A stretch of DNA of 64,000 bases from Stenotrophomonas sepilia (lineage in GTDB: Bacteria; Pseudomonadota; Gammaproteobacteria; Xanthomonadales; Xanthomonadaceae). Shown one piece after another: positions 1 through 8,810 of this stretch (positions are counted from its first letter, which is position 1; each line of letters opens with the position of its first letter). A program made the translations under genes and the position numbers. The DNA is taken from assembly GCF_003244875.1 (NCBI RefSeq), contig NZ_LXXZ01000054.1, positions 1 through 64,000 on the forward strand, in the 5' to 3' direction. The notes under the pieces were generated by a model. That model ran no database searches, was not told the DNA's origin, and worked only from the letters and a program-made list of their open reading frames with translations.

Positions 1-111
1 CAGCCGCCAGCGGCTGGGCCGGGCCCCGGAGGGGGAGTTGCAGCGTCCCCTGCATGGCCCACCCGCCCGGCCAAGCACGCGATCCGCTTTACGCGTCCAG
101 CCACGAGGGGC

Positions 112-822
112 TCAGCCGTTCGCCGCCAGCTCCACATCCAGCGCGCGCAGGCGATCCACGGTCCCGACATCGGTCCAACGCCCCCGATGGTGCTGCCCCG
201 TCATCAACCCCTGCGCCATGAAATGCTTCTGCAGCGGCACCACCGAGAACCTCGGCGGCAGCCGCTCGCTGCCCGGCGCATCGCCGATCACCGCGCGCCA
301 GTCGGCCACGATCGAGGGGCGGTACACGCCGATGCCGGCATAGGTCAGGCATGGCCCTGCGCGGTCGTGGTGCAGCAGGCCCTGTGCATCCAGCCGATAG
401 TCACCGTTCGGGTGCTGAACCGGATTGTCGACCAGCACCAGATGTGCCTGGCCCTGCGGCTCGCGCGGCAGCGTGGCGAAATCGAAATCGGTCCAGATAT
501 CGCCGTTCACCACCAGGAACGGGGCATCGCCCAGCACCGGCAGTGCATTGAGGATGCCGCCGCCGGTTTCCAGCGGGGTCTGCCCTTCGTAAAGGAAATG
601 CAGGCGCAGGCCCCACTGGCTGCCATCACCCAGCGTCGCCGGGAACTGCTCGGCCAGCCACGCGGTGTTGACCACCACCTCGCGCACGCCGAGCGCTGCC
701 AGGCGCTCCAGGTGCCAGACGATCAGTGGCTTGCCGGCCACTTCCAGCAGCGGCTTGGGTGTGTGCAGGGTCAGCGGGCGCATGCGCTCGCCGAGCCCGG
801 CGGCAAAGACCAACGCCTTCAT
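112..822 (-). CDS. murU: N-acetylmuramate alpha-1-phosphate uridylyltransferase
   Basis: 236 aa nucleotidyltransferase. The N-terminal signature AAGLGERMRPLT (residues 7-18) is the sugar-nucleotidyltransferase nucleotide-binding loop, and a VNGDIW motif follows near residue 105, as in NTP-transferase enzymes. Its start overlaps the stop of the upstream kinase-like gene by an ATGA, so the two are translationally coupled. The AmgK-MurU pair is known from Pseudomonas and relatives to convert recovered MurNAc through MurNAc-1-phosphate to UDP-MurNAc, bypassing de novo synthesis and lowering fosfomycin sensitivity. The specific MurU role is inferred from the pairing; on sequence alone it could be another sugar-1-phosphate nucleotidyltransferase. 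Confidence 0.87.
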   Translation of the reverse strand: MKALVFAAGLGERMRPLTLHTPKPLLEVAGKPLIVWHLERLAALGVREVVVNTAWLAEQFPATLGDGSQWGLRLHFLYEGQTPLETGGGILNALPVLGDAPFLVVNGDIWTDFDFATLPREPQGQAHLVLVDNPVQHPNGDYRLDAQGLLHHDRAGPCLTYAGIGVYRPSIVADWRAVIGDAPGSERLPPRFSVVPLQKHFMAQGLMTGQHHRGRWTDVGTVDRLRALDVELAANG

Positions 823-1844
823 CGGGCCACGCGCATCGGTGCGCCCAGTTCGGCCAGCGCCGGCTTGATGCGGTTTTCCAGCAGCTGCTGCAGAGGCGCC
901 AGCTCGCGATAGCGTGGCAGCACTTCATCCAGATAGCCGATGAAGCGCGGTGCGTCGTCCAGGTAATGGCCCTTGTTGTCGCGGTAGCGCAGGCGGCAGA
1001 ACAGGCCGAGGATCTTCACGTGGCGCTGGATGCCCATCCAGTCGGCATCGCGTAGGAAGGTGGCGCGGTCGGGCACCGGCAGGCCGGCGTCGCGCGCGCG
1101 TTCGTGGTACTGCGCCAGCCACGCGTCAACGCGCTGCAGCGGCCAGCTCAGGAAGGCGTCCTTGAACAGGCTCACCGCGTCGTAGGCGATCGGGCCACGC
1201 ACCAGGTCCTGGAAATCCAGCACCGCGGGGCCGTCGTCGACCGGCATCAGGTTGCGCGGCATGTAATCGCGGTGGGTCATCAGCTGGGCCTGGCCCAGCG
1301 CGTTGTCCATCAACCGGCGATGCACCAGCTGCAGCCCCTCGAGCTCACCGCAGTCCAGTTCCAGGTTCAGGTGCCGCTGCAGGAACCATTCGTCGAACAG
1401 GCCGGCATCGCGCTGCAGCAGCGCTTCGCCGAACTGGCCGAAGTCGGCCGGTACCGGAATCGCCTGCAGGCGCAGCAGCTGTTCGATCGAGCGGCCAAAC
1501 CATTCATCGGCATTGCGCTCGTCGAGGATCCTGGCCAGGGTCGGGCCGCCGAGATCTTCCAGCAGCAGGAAGCCGGCCTCCAGGTCCTGCGCCAACAGTG
1601 CGGGCACGCGCAGACCGTGGTCGTGCAGCAGGCCACGTATGCGCAGCCACGGCCGTGGATCTTCCAGCCCCGGTGGGGCGTCCATCACGATGTGGCTGCC
1701 ACGGGTGCTGGTGGTACGCCAGTAGCTGCGCATGCCGGCATCGACCGAAGCGCGCTCGACCACCGCGCTGGCATCGTCGAGCTGGGTACGGGCCCATTGC
1801 AGGCGCCGCGCGCTGCGCTGGGGATCGGAGGCGGGTTCGGTCAT
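819..1844 (-). CDS. amgK: N-acetylmuramate/N-acetylglucosamine kinase (aminoglycoside phosphotransferase fold)
   Basis: 341 aa APH-fold kinase. The catalytic-loop motif MTHRDYMPRNLM and the metal-binding VLDFQDLVRGP are both present in the C-terminal half. The frame stays open upstream to 2042, but that part is low-complexity and overlaps the next gene; the ATG at 1844 (MTEPASD) fits the family length. It is the first gene of the amgK-murU pair and shares ATGA with murU. AmgK phosphorylates the anomeric position of MurNAc or GlcNAc in the cytoplasm during peptidoglycan recycling. Confidence 0.87.
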   Translation of the reverse strand: MTEPASDPQRSARRLQWARTQLDDASAVVERASVDAGMRSYWRTTSTRGSHIVMDAPPGLEDPRPWLRIRGLLHDHGLRVPALLAQDLEAGFLLLEDLGGPTLARILDERNADEWFGRSIEQLLRLQAIPVPADFGQFGEALLQRDAGLFDEWFLQRHLNLELDCGELEGLQLVHRRLMDNALGQAQLMTHRDYMPRNLMPVDDGPAVLDFQDLVRGPIAYDAVSLFKDAFLSWPLQRVDAWLAQYHERARDAGLPVPDRATFLRDADWMGIQRHVKILGLFCRLRYRDNKGHYLDDAPRFIGYLDEVLPRYRELAPLQQLLENRIKPALAELGAPMRVAR

Positions 1845-1908
1845 GCGGGCATATCCGGGGACGCTGGGCGCGCCAACGTCGGGAACAGGAGGGGAAGGAG
1901 GGACGGGG

Positions 1909-2178
1909 TCAGCGGCGGCCGCTGAACAGGCGCAGGACGGCCAGCACGGCCACCGCGCCCACCACCGCACCGAGGAAACCGGCCGGTTCGCCGGGGGCGT
2001 ACCAGCCCATGTACTGGCCGAACCAACCGGCCAGCAGTGCACCGAGGATGCCCAGCACGATGGTCAGCAGGCAGCCCATGCGGTTGTTGCCGGGCATGAA
2101 GAAACGCCCGAGCAGGCCGACGAAGAAGCCGACCAGCAGGATGTACAACCAGCTGCTGCTGCCGAACAGACCATTCAT
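1909..2178 (-). CDS. GlsB/YeaQ/YmgE-type small membrane protein
   Basis: 89 aa, almost entirely hydrophobic, with about three predicted membrane segments (residues 8-25, 33-55, 66-82) separated by Gly-rich turns (GLLGRFFMPG, GILGALLAGWFGQ). This is the layout of the transglycosylase-associated, stress-induced GlsB/YeaQ family, whose biochemical role is not settled. The start at 2178 (MNGLFGSS) is preferred to an in-frame start at 2217 that would add a polar leader. It lies 64 bases upstream of amgK on the same strand and may be co-transcribed. Confidence 0.8.
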   Translation of the reverse strand: MNGLFGSSSWLYILLVGFFVGLLGRFFMPGNNRMGCLLTIVLGILGALLAGWFGQYMGWYAPGEPAGFLGAVVGAVAVLAVLRLFSGRR

Positions 2179-2247
2179 GCGCGCGGATTCCGCTTGAGTG
2201 TGGACGCAGCCTAGCAAGGCCAGGCTGCGTCCGTCACCGGTGCCGGA

Positions 2248-3741
2248 TCAGCAGCAGCCGTGGTCGCCGTGGCGGGTGCCGCTGTCGGCAGCCACCGGCG
2301 AACCGCTGGTCTCGCCACGCAGGCTGGCGGCGTAGTGCTCGCTGATCACCTTGGACACGCAGGCGGTGACCTTCTTGCCCATCGGGATGTGCAGGAACTC
2401 GTTCGGGCCGTGCGCATTGGAGTGCGGGCCGAGCACGCCGGTGATCATGAACTGCGCACCCGGGAACTTCTCACCGAGCATGCCCATGAACGGGATCGAG
2501 CCGCCTTCGCCCATGTACATTGCCGGCTTGCCGAAGAAGGCCTGGCTGGCATCGTCGATGGCCTGGGTCAGCCACGGCGCCATGGCCGGGGCGTTCCAGC
2601 CAGTGGAGGCCTTTTCCAGGTCCAGGGTGACCTGCGCGCCGTTCGGCGGGTCGCGCAGCAGCGCTTCCTTCAGCAGTTCGCCGCAGGTCTTGCCATCGGC
2701 GGTCGGCGGCAGGCGCAGCGACAGCTTCACCGAGGTCTGCGGGCGCAGCACGTTGCCGGCCGATTCCAGCGGCGGCATGCCGCCGACACCGGTGACCGAC
2801 AGGGCCGGGCGCCAGGTGCGGTTGAGCACCAGTTCGGTCAGGTCCTCGTTCATCGGACGCAGGCCGTCGACCATCGGGAACTTCTCGAAGATCTCGGTAT
2901 CCACCACTTCGGCCGCGCGCTTGGCCTGTTCCAGGCGCTCGGCGGGGATTTCGACGTTCATGCCGTCGATCAGGATGCGGCCGGTGTCCTGGTCCTCGAT
3001 GCGCGACAGCAGCTGGCGCAGCAGGCGGAAGCTGGACGGCACCACGCCGGAGGCATCGCCGGAATGCACGCCTTCGTTGAGCACCTTCACGGTGAAGTTG
3101 CCGCCGGTCAGGCCGCGCAGCGAGGTGGTGCACCACAGCTGATCGTAGTTGGCGCAGCCCGAATCCAGGCAGACCACCAGCGAGGGCTTGCCGATCCGCT
3201 CGGCCAGGTGGTCGACGTAGGCCGGCAGGTCGTAGCTGCCGGACTCTTCGCAGGCCTCGATCAGCACCACGCAGCGGGCGTGCGGCAGGCCTTGGGCCTG
3301 CAGCGCCAGCACGGCGGCCAGCGAGCCGAAGATGGCGTAGCCGTCGTCCGCACCGCCGCGGCCATACAGCTTGTCGCCGCGAAGGACCGGCGTCCACGGG
3401 CCGAGATCGTCATCCCAGCCAGTCATTTCCGGCTGCTTGTCCAGATGGCCGTAGAGCAGGATGGTGTCGTCGCCGGTTTCGGCGCCGGTCGCTGGAATTT
3501 CCAGGAAGATCAGCGGCGTACGGCCTTCCAGGCGCACCACTTCAACCTTCAGGCCGGGCAGCTGCTGGGCCCTGGCCCAGTTCTCCATCAGGGTGACCGC
3601 CTGTTCCATATAGCCGTTCTGCACCCAATTGGCGTCGAACATCGGCGACTTGTTGGGAATGCGGATGTAGTCGACCAACTGCGGGACGATTTCGCTGTCC
3701 CACTTGTCATTGACGAATTGGCCGAGCTTGGCGCTGTCCAT
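2248..3741 (-). CDS. M20 family metallopeptidase (dipeptidase)
   Basis: 497 aa zinc peptidase of the M20/ArgE/DapE/CNDP family. Metal and catalytic signatures are readable in order: LYGHLDKQPEM (H and D), GADDGYAIF (bridging D) and IEACEESGSYD (catalytic and metal E), followed by a dimerisation domain and a C-terminal H in GPHSNAHGPNE. The start at 3741 (MDSAKLGQF) has a GGAG six bases upstream; an ATG six codons earlier at 3759 is poorer. The C terminus ends HGDHGCC, a His/Cys tail that could bind metal. Probably a cytoplasmic dipeptidase; the substrate is not predictable. Transcribed divergently from the comEA-like gene. Confidence 0.85.
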   Translation of the reverse strand: MDSAKLGQFVNDKWDSEIVPQLVDYIRIPNKSPMFDANWVQNGYMEQAVTLMENWARAQQLPGLKVEVVRLEGRTPLIFLEIPATGAETGDDTILLYGHLDKQPEMTGWDDDLGPWTPVLRGDKLYGRGGADDGYAIFGSLAAVLALQAQGLPHARCVVLIEACEESGSYDLPAYVDHLAERIGKPSLVVCLDSGCANYDQLWCTTSLRGLTGGNFTVKVLNEGVHSGDASGVVPSSFRLLRQLLSRIEDQDTGRILIDGMNVEIPAERLEQAKRAAEVVDTEIFEKFPMVDGLRPMNEDLTELVLNRTWRPALSVTGVGGMPPLESAGNVLRPQTSVKLSLRLPPTADGKTCGELLKEALLRDPPNGAQVTLDLEKASTGWNAPAMAPWLTQAIDDASQAFFGKPAMYMGEGGSIPFMGMLGEKFPGAQFMITGVLGPHSNAHGPNEFLHIPMGKKVTACVSKVISEHYAASLRGETSGSPVAADSGTRHGDHGCC

Positions 3742-3940
3742 CTGAAACTCCGGTTGCATGGGCTGATCCGGCCATTCTACGCCTGTGCCACGGGTAGGGT
3801 TTTTCCTACATCACGTCGGGTATTTGGCTGGCTTACGGAAATCCGGGAAACCGATAGGCTGTGCACATGTGGTGACGGACACTGTTCCTGCCGACGGGAT
3901 TGCCGGTCGGGGCGGCCAGAATCACAGGGAGATACACGTC

Positions 3941-4267
3941 GTGCCTTGGAGTGTCGTGTTGAGGGCACTGGTGCTGGTAGTGGGGATCGCTGGGGCGCAT
4001 GCCGCCGAACCGATCGACATCAACCGCGCCGATGCCCAGGCGCTGCAGCAGGGATTGACGATGGTCGGGGCCGCCAAGGCCGAGGCGATCGTCGAGCACC
4101 GGCGCAGACACGGCCCGTTTCATCGCGTCGAGGACCTGGCGCAGGTGAAGGGGATAGGGAAAGCGATCGTCGAACGGAATCGACAGCGGATCACCGTAGG
4201 CAACAGGTTGTTGCCGGCGGATCCGGTACCCGGATCGGTACCGGTGCGGACCGTACCCAGGCGCTGA
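3941..4267 (+). CDS. ComEA-like helix-hairpin-helix DNA-binding protein
   Basis: 108 aa with a hydrophobic N-terminal signal (VVLRALVLVVGIAGAHA) followed by a ComEA-type domain: DINRADAQAL, VGAAKAEAIVEHR and VKGIGKAIVERNR are the paired helix-hairpin-helix motifs. ComEA proteins bind incoming double-stranded DNA in the periplasm during natural transformation. The GTG start at 3941 is chosen because a GGGAGA lies upstream at good spacing and it begins a clean signal peptide; the frame is open further upstream but without an export signal. The Arg/Val/Pro-rich tail after the domain has no recognised function. No other competence gene is in the window. Confidence 0.78.
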   Translation: MPWSVVLRALVLVVGIAGAHAAEPIDINRADAQALQQGLTMVGAAKAEAIVEHRRRHGPFHRVEDLAQVKGIGKAIVERNRQRITVGNRLLPADPVPGSVPVRTVPRR

Positions 4268-4618
4268 CAGCAGGAATCGTCGGAACCGGCAGGAGGCTGG
4301 TTCACCGGTCGCGGACAGGAAGGCCGTGACCACCGACCGCCGCAGGACGCGGCACCAATCACCAGGATGGTGGCATCACAGACCTGTGGAAGGGGCTGAG
4401 ATACAAACAGGACAGACGCGGCCGCGTGCAGGATGCAACGCTACCCCCACAGCGCAGGATGCGAGGGGGCGGCAGCAGGCCGACAAGGACGTAACGATTG
4501 CCCGGTACGACACATGGCTGTGTCGCCGGGCAGTTTCATTTCCGCGCCTGGTTTTGCCGCGGCCACCACGGGCCGATGGTGTACGGTGGCCGCTCTGCAT
4601 GGAAAGGACCCCCGCTGG
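4268..4618 (+). other. 351-base intergenic stretch with a strong hairpin
   Basis: I see no convincing gene here. At 4500-4531 there is a hairpin made of GCCCGG, a two-base bulge, CGACACA, a TGGC loop, TGTGTCG and CCGGGC, followed by a T-rich stretch without a clear U run. It could terminate comEA transcription or lie in the leader of the following L,D-transpeptidase gene. Confidence 0.4.
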
Positions 4619-5704
4619 ATGCTTCCGCACCGCCCCACGACCCTGATGCTCGCCCTTGCACTGGCCCTGCCGCTGCTGGCCCATGCCGCTGCGACGACAC
4701 CGGCTGCCAAGCCCGCAGCTGCCACCGCCGGCACCGCCGAGGTGCGCGGGCCGACCGACCTGAAGCCGGGCGAATACCTGTGGCATCCGGAAATCTCGCC
4801 GACCGGCCCGATCGTGCTGGTGGTCAGCCTCGATGAGCAGCGTGCCTACGTCTACCGCAACGGTATTGCCATCGGCCTGACCACGATCAGCTCGGGCAAG
4901 GCCGGGCACGAGACACCGACCGGCGTGTTCACCATCCTGCAGAAGGACAAGGACCACAGGTCCAACCTCTACAACAGCGCGCCGATGCCGTACATGCAGC
5001 GGCTGACCTGGGATGGCATCGCCCTGCATGGCGGCAGCCTGCCCGGGCATCCGGCCTCGCACGGCTGCGTACGCCTGCCGCAGGCCTTCGCGCAGAAGCT
5101 GTTCCGCGAAACCCAGCGCGGCGACACGGTGGTGGTGGCCGATGCCAAAAGCTCGCCGATGACCCTGGCCTATCCGTCAGTGCTGGCGCCGGTCAATGCC
5201 CGCGGCCAGGCCCTGCCGGAGGCAGAGGGCGGGGCGCCGGCGCAGGCGTGGTGGAATGACAGCGCGGCGCCGGCCGGGCAGGTCGGCATCCTGGTCAGCC
5301 TGCACGACCAGCGCCTGTACGTGCTGCGCGATGGCGTGATGATCGGCGAGTCGCCGCTGAAGGCCGACGCGCTGCCGGCCTTCCAGGGCACCACCCTGTT
5401 CGTGATGGGGCAGGGTTACAGCGATACGCCCAGCCCGCTGGACGCGAACCAGCGCCTGCACCAGTGGACGGCCTACCCGTTGCTGGGCCAGGACCGTGCC
5501 CAGGCCACGCCGGACCTGCTGGCCACGCCCTCGCTGCCGATGGCGCTGCCGGCCGAGTTCGCCCGCCAGCTGTACCGGGTGCTGGTGCCAGGCACGACCC
5601 TGCTGGTGACCTCGCTGCCGGCGGTCCGCCCAAGCCCGGCTGAATCCGGAATGCAGCCGGTCTTGGAATCCGAGCCGCCAGGGTCCACCCTCAAGGGCAA
5701 CTGA
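4619..5704 (+). CDS. Secreted L,D-transpeptidase (YkuD) with a degenerate second YkuD-like half
   Basis: 361 aa with a signal peptide (MLPHRPTTLMLALALALPLL). The first half (about residues 55-190) is a YkuD domain with the catalytic signature ALHGG...SHGCVRLP, including the active-site Cys. YkuD enzymes make 3-3 cross-links or anchor proteins to peptidoglycan in the periplasm. The second half (about 215-335) repeats the N-terminal strands of the domain: VGILVSLHDQRLYVLRDG parallels IVLVVSLDEQRAYVYRNG, and FARQLYRVLVPGTTLLVT parallels AQKLFRETQRGDTVVVA. It has no SHGC motif, so it looks like a catalytically dead duplicate. The start at 4619 begins the signal peptide and follows GGAAAGGA. Confidence 0.85.
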   Translation: MLPHRPTTLMLALALALPLLAHAAATTPAAKPAAATAGTAEVRGPTDLKPGEYLWHPEISPTGPIVLVVSLDEQRAYVYRNGIAIGLTTISSGKAGHETPTGVFTILQKDKDHRSNLYNSAPMPYMQRLTWDGIALHGGSLPGHPASHGCVRLPQAFAQKLFRETQRGDTVVVADAKSSPMTLAYPSVLAPVNARGQALPEAEGGAPAQAWWNDSAAPAGQVGILVSLHDQRLYVLRDGVMIGESPLKADALPAFQGTTLFVMGQGYSDTPSPLDANQRLHQWTAYPLLGQDRAQATPDLLATPSLPMALPAEFARQLYRVLVPGTTLLVTSLPAVRPSPAESGMQPVLESEPPGSTLKGN

Positions 5705-5721
5705 GTCCCTTCGTTGTGCCC

Positions 5722-6447
5722 ATGACTGCATCCCGCCTGTGCCGGCTGGCCGCGTTCGGCCTGCTGGCGACCTCGGCCAGCGCCCCGGCGCTGGCACAGA
5801 CGCCCGCCCTCGCCACCAGTGCCGATGATCTGGCTGCCTTGCTGTCGCGCAGTGCGCCCAAGGCCGACCGCCACGTGTTGCAGCTGGCGGCGCACGCCAT
5901 GCGCTGTGCGTTGCAGCGGCCGGAGCTTGGCATCAACGGTGATCGACTGAGCGTTATCGATTACTCGCGGCCGTCCACCGAGCCGCGCCTGTGGGTGTTC
6001 GACCTGGCCCACCAGCGCCTGCTGTTCGAGGAATGGGTGGCGCATGGCCGCAACAGCGGCGAGAACCGCACCGAGCACTTCTCCAACCGCGATGGCAGTT
6101 TCATGTCCAGCCTCGGCGCGTTCACCGCGCAGGAGACCTACATGGGCGGCAACGGGTATTCGCTGCGCCTGGCCGGGCTGGAACCGGGCTTCAATGACCG
6201 CGCGCGCGAACGCGCGATCGTCATCCACGGCGCGCCATATGTGAACCCGGCCACCGCGCAGCTGCAGGGGCGGCTGGGCCGCAGCCTGGGCTGTCCGGCG
6301 GTGCGCCTGTCGGTGGCCAAGCCACTGATCGATGCGTTGCGTGGCGGCACGATGGTGTTCGCCTATTACCCCGACCAGGACTGGTTGAAACACTCGCAGC
6401 TGCTGGCCGGCGGGTGCGGCGGCCAGGGCACGCTGGCCACGCGGTGA
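5722..6447 (+). CDS. Murein L,D-transpeptidase catalytic domain family protein (YkuD_2 type)
   Basis: 241 aa with signal peptide (MTASRLCRLAAFGLLATSAS, cleavage near ALAQT). The catalytic region carries IVIHGAPYVNP and GRSLGCPAVRLS, the His and Cys elements of the YkuD_2 (PF13645-like) family. It starts 17 bases after the preceding L,D-transpeptidase, so the two form an operon and probably act on the same wall. The ATG at 5722 is preferred to a GTG two codons earlier. The enzymatic activity of this family is less firmly established than that of classical YkuD proteins. Confidence 0.83.
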   Translation: MTASRLCRLAAFGLLATSASAPALAQTPALATSADDLAALLSRSAPKADRHVLQLAAHAMRCALQRPELGINGDRLSVIDYSRPSTEPRLWVFDLAHQRLLFEEWVAHGRNSGENRTEHFSNRDGSFMSSLGAFTAQETYMGGNGYSLRLAGLEPGFNDRARERAIVIHGAPYVNPATAQLQGRLGRSLGCPAVRLSVAKPLIDALRGGTMVFAYYPDQDWLKHSQLLAGGCGGQGTLATR

Positions 6448-6481
6448 TGCACGATGGCGCGCGGCGTGATGCAATGCGCCG

Positions 6482-7090
6482 ATGAACGTCGACTCCCTGC
6501 TGCACACTCCGAGCCAGGTCATCTCCCGCCTGGACTACCGCCGCGAACGCTGGCGCAACGGCCTGGGCTGGACGCGCGAGATCCTGCGCCTGCCTGCGCA
6601 GGGCGACGACTGGGCGCTGCGCCTGTCGGTGGCCGAGATCGAGCTGGACGCGGCGTTCTCCGCGTTTCCCGGCGTGGAGCGCGAGCTGGTGCTGCTGCAG
6701 GGCAATGGCGTGCGCCTGCGCTTCGAGGATGGCCGCGTGGCCGAAGTCCTGCCGCCGCATGGGCGCGTGCGCTTTGCGGGCGAGGAAACGCTGCACGGCG
6801 AACTGGTCGACGGCACCACCCACGACTTCAACCTGATGTGGAAGCGCGACCTGCTGCAGGCCGAACTCCTGCATCGGCCGCTGGTGGGCTCGATGTTCTT
6901 CTTCTGCGAACCAGGCGTGGCCTGGGCGCTTTACCTATTGGCCGGTCATGCCGAATTTGGGGCTGACAGCGGTCAGCCGCCGATGCACGCTGGCGATACC
7001 GCGTGGTTGGCGGCCGGTGAACGGCAAAGGCATGCGTTGCAGGGCGGGGGCGAGTTGCTGGCGATCCGGGTCAGTGCGGCGGCGGGATGA
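6482..7090 (+). CDS. HutD/Ves family protein
   Basis: 202 aa cupin-like protein of the HutD family, recognised from the N-terminal YRRERWRNGLGWTREI pattern and the core WALRLSVAEIELDAAFSAFPG. HutD proteins occur with histidine-utilisation genes, and Ves is a cold-linked relative; the function is not firmly known. Here it follows the two L,D-transpeptidase genes by 34 bases with no hut gene nearby. The 3' side runs into a repeat dimer before a convergent gene. Confidence 0.8.
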   Translation: MNVDSLLHTPSQVISRLDYRRERWRNGLGWTREILRLPAQGDDWALRLSVAEIELDAAFSAFPGVERELVLLQGNGVRLRFEDGRVAEVLPPHGRVRFAGEETLHGELVDGTTHDFNLMWKRDLLQAELLHRPLVGSMFFFCEPGVAWALYLLAGHAEFGADSGQPPMHAGDTAWLAAGERQRHALQGGGELLAIRVSAAAG

Positions 7091-7112
7091 TTCCTCGGCG
7101 CCGGTGGGCGCT

Positions 7113-7196
7113 ATCCACGCATGGCGTGGACCTACGGGTGTGCGATTGCCACGCTGCCCGGACACGCCGTTCAGTAGATCCACGCCATGCGTGGAT
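7113..7196. repeat. SMAG-type palindrome dimer (ATCCACGC family)
   Basis: Two inverted copies, ATCCACGCATGGCGTGGACCTAC at 7113-7135 and GTAGATCCACGCCATGCGTG at 7174-7193 plus GAT, face each other between two convergent genes. This is the dimer arrangement typical of the GTAG-carrying palindromes of S. maltophilia. A transcript would form a long hairpin, so it may act as a terminator for both genes. Confidence 0.85.
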
Positions 7197-7205
7197 GCGG
7201 TGAGC

Positions 7206-8810
7206 TCAATACACATCGCGCCGGTAACGACCGGCCAGCAGTAGCGTTTCCTTGTCCGCAGTCCCCAGCACCTGCTCGATCACCGCATCCACCGCCGGGG
7301 CCATGCCCTGCAGGCTGCCGCAGACCAGGATCGTCGCGCCTTCATCCACCCACTGCCGCAGTGTTGCTGCTTCGGCCAGCAGGCGGTCCTGCACATAGCG
7401 ATGCGCACCACCATCGCGGCTGAACACTGCATCCAGCCGCGCCAGCGTGCCGTCTTCCAGCATTGCCTGCAGCTCGTCGCCGAAATGGAAGTCGTGTGCG
7501 GCGGTGCGCTCACCGAACAGCAGCCAGGTGCGGCGCGCGCCCTGCTGGGCACGTTCGTGCAGGTGGGCGCGCAGGCCGGCGATGCCGGTGCCGTTGCCGA
7601 TCAGCAGCAGCGGTACCTCGGCGGCGACGCCGTGGAAATTGTCGTTACGGCGCAGGCGCAGCTGCACCGGCTCGCCGATGACCGCGTGGTCGCACAGCCA
7701 GCCGCTGCCGATGCCAGGCGTGCCGTCCGCGCGCAGCTGGCGACGCAGCAGCAGCTCCACCGCGCCGTCGGCCATCACCGAGGCGATGGAGTACTCGCGA
7801 TGCGGCAGCGGCTGCAGGGTCGCCAGCAATGCGGGCAGATCACCCGGGGGAACCAATGAAGGCAGGTGCGAGCGCGCGACGCGTGTCAGCAACGTCTGCC
7901 CGTCATCCAGCACCCTGTCCGCATCGAAGCGCTGTGCGTCCAGCCAGGCACGCACGGTGTGCGACGCATGCTGCGGGCCGATCTCGGCGATGTCGCCGGC
8001 CTGCCACTGCGCCTCTGCGCCGGCCGGTGGCTGCAGGCGCAACCAGTACACCGGACCGCCGGGGCTGCCCGGGTTCAGATGCTCGCGCTGCAGCAGCGTC
8101 CACGGCTGGTACGCGGCCGGGCTCCAGTCGGGCAGTTCACTGGCGCCGCCGCCGAGTTGTCCCAGCAGCTGTTGCCAATGACGAAGCGCTGCCGGATCGG
8201 CGTTGTCGACCTCGATCGCATCGAACAGCGGATGCGCGCCGTGCTGGCGCAGCCATTGGTCAAGCTGGTGGCCGAATCCGCAGAAGTGACCGTAGCTGCG
8301 GTCGCCCAGTGCGAGCACGCCGTAGTGCAGGTGCTGCAGTGAAGGCGGCGAGACCATGACATCGCGCAGGAACGGCAGCGCGTGGTCAGGTGGATCGCCT
8401 TCGCCGGTGGTGCTGGCGATGAACAATGCACGCTGGCTGCTGGCCAGCAAGGCGGCGTCGACTTCGTGCAGACCGCGCACGCGCACCGGCACGCCGGCAC
8501 CACGCAATGCCTCGGCACTGCGTTCGGCCAGGTCGCGGGCAAAACCGGTCTGGCTGGACCAGACCAGCAGGATCGGCGCGGTGTCAGCGGAGGCGGCATC
8601 GTCGCGCGGGCGCCCACGCCACCACAGTGCGGCGCAGGTCAGCGCATACAACGCCGTAGCGAGCACCGCGATCTGCGACTGCCGCGCCGGTGGCGCGCCC
8701 TGCCACCAGGCTTCGCCGAGATGCAGGCGCAGCAACGCCGAACCGATCAGCGCCAGCAGAAGCAGGACCAGGGCGTTGCCGAGCCAGGCGCGTGACGGCC
8801 GGGTGCTCAT
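7206..8810 (-). CDS. Membrane-anchored flavodoxin/ferredoxin-NADP reductase fusion (CysJ-like)
   Basis: 534 aa. Two N-terminal membrane segments (about residues 10-29 and 46-64) are followed by a flavodoxin domain (SSQTGFARDLAERSAEAL, ASTTGEGDPPDHALPF, LALGDRSYGHFCGFG). Next come an FAD-binding domain with REYSIASV and an NADPH domain (LLIGNGTGIAGLRAHL), ending in the RYRRDVY typical of the reductase C terminus. It resembles the sulfite reductase flavoprotein, but the membrane anchor and its place in an iron-uptake operon suggest that it carries electrons from NADPH to a membrane or periplasmic acceptor, perhaps through the PepSY protein encoded upstream. That role is inference. It shares ATGA with apbE. 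Confidence 0.8.
   Translation of the reverse strand: MSTRPSRAWLGNALVLLLLALIGSALLRLHLGEAWWQGAPPARQSQIAVLATALYALTCAALWWRGRPRDDAASADTAPILLVWSSQTGFARDLAERSAEALRGAGVPVRVRGLHEVDAALLASSQRALFIASTTGEGDPPDHALPFLRDVMVSPPSLQHLHYGVLALGDRSYGHFCGFGHQLDQWLRQHGAHPLFDAIEVDNADPAALRHWQQLLGQLGGGASELPDWSPAAYQPWTLLQREHLNPGSPGGPVYWLRLQPPAGAEAQWQAGDIAEIGPQHASHTVRAWLDAQRFDADRVLDDGQTLLTRVARSHLPSLVPPGDLPALLATLQPLPHREYSIASVMADGAVELLLRRQLRADGTPGIGSGWLCDHAVIGEPVQLRLRRNDNFHGVAAEVPLLLIGNGTGIAGLRAHLHERAQQGARRTWLLFGERTAAHDFHFGDELQAMLEDGTLARLDAVFSRDGGAHRYVQDRLLAEAATLRQWVDEGATILVCGSLQGMAPAVDAVIEQVLGTADKETLLLAGRYRRDVY

Noticed and set aside
1-111. Possible gene at the left edge
   Set aside because: The first 111 bases after murU show no start, motif or promoter that I can support.
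1845-2042. N-terminal extension of AmgK in an open frame
   Set aside because: Adds a low-complexity Trp/Ala/Pro stretch that overlaps the GlsB-like gene; the ATG at 1844 gives the family length.
2260-4329. Long plus-strand open frame of about 690 codons opposite the M20 peptidase gene
   Set aside because: It is antisense to an unambiguous gene, is rich in His/Gln/Ala/Arg as expected of a G+C-rich shadow frame, and has no recognisable motif.
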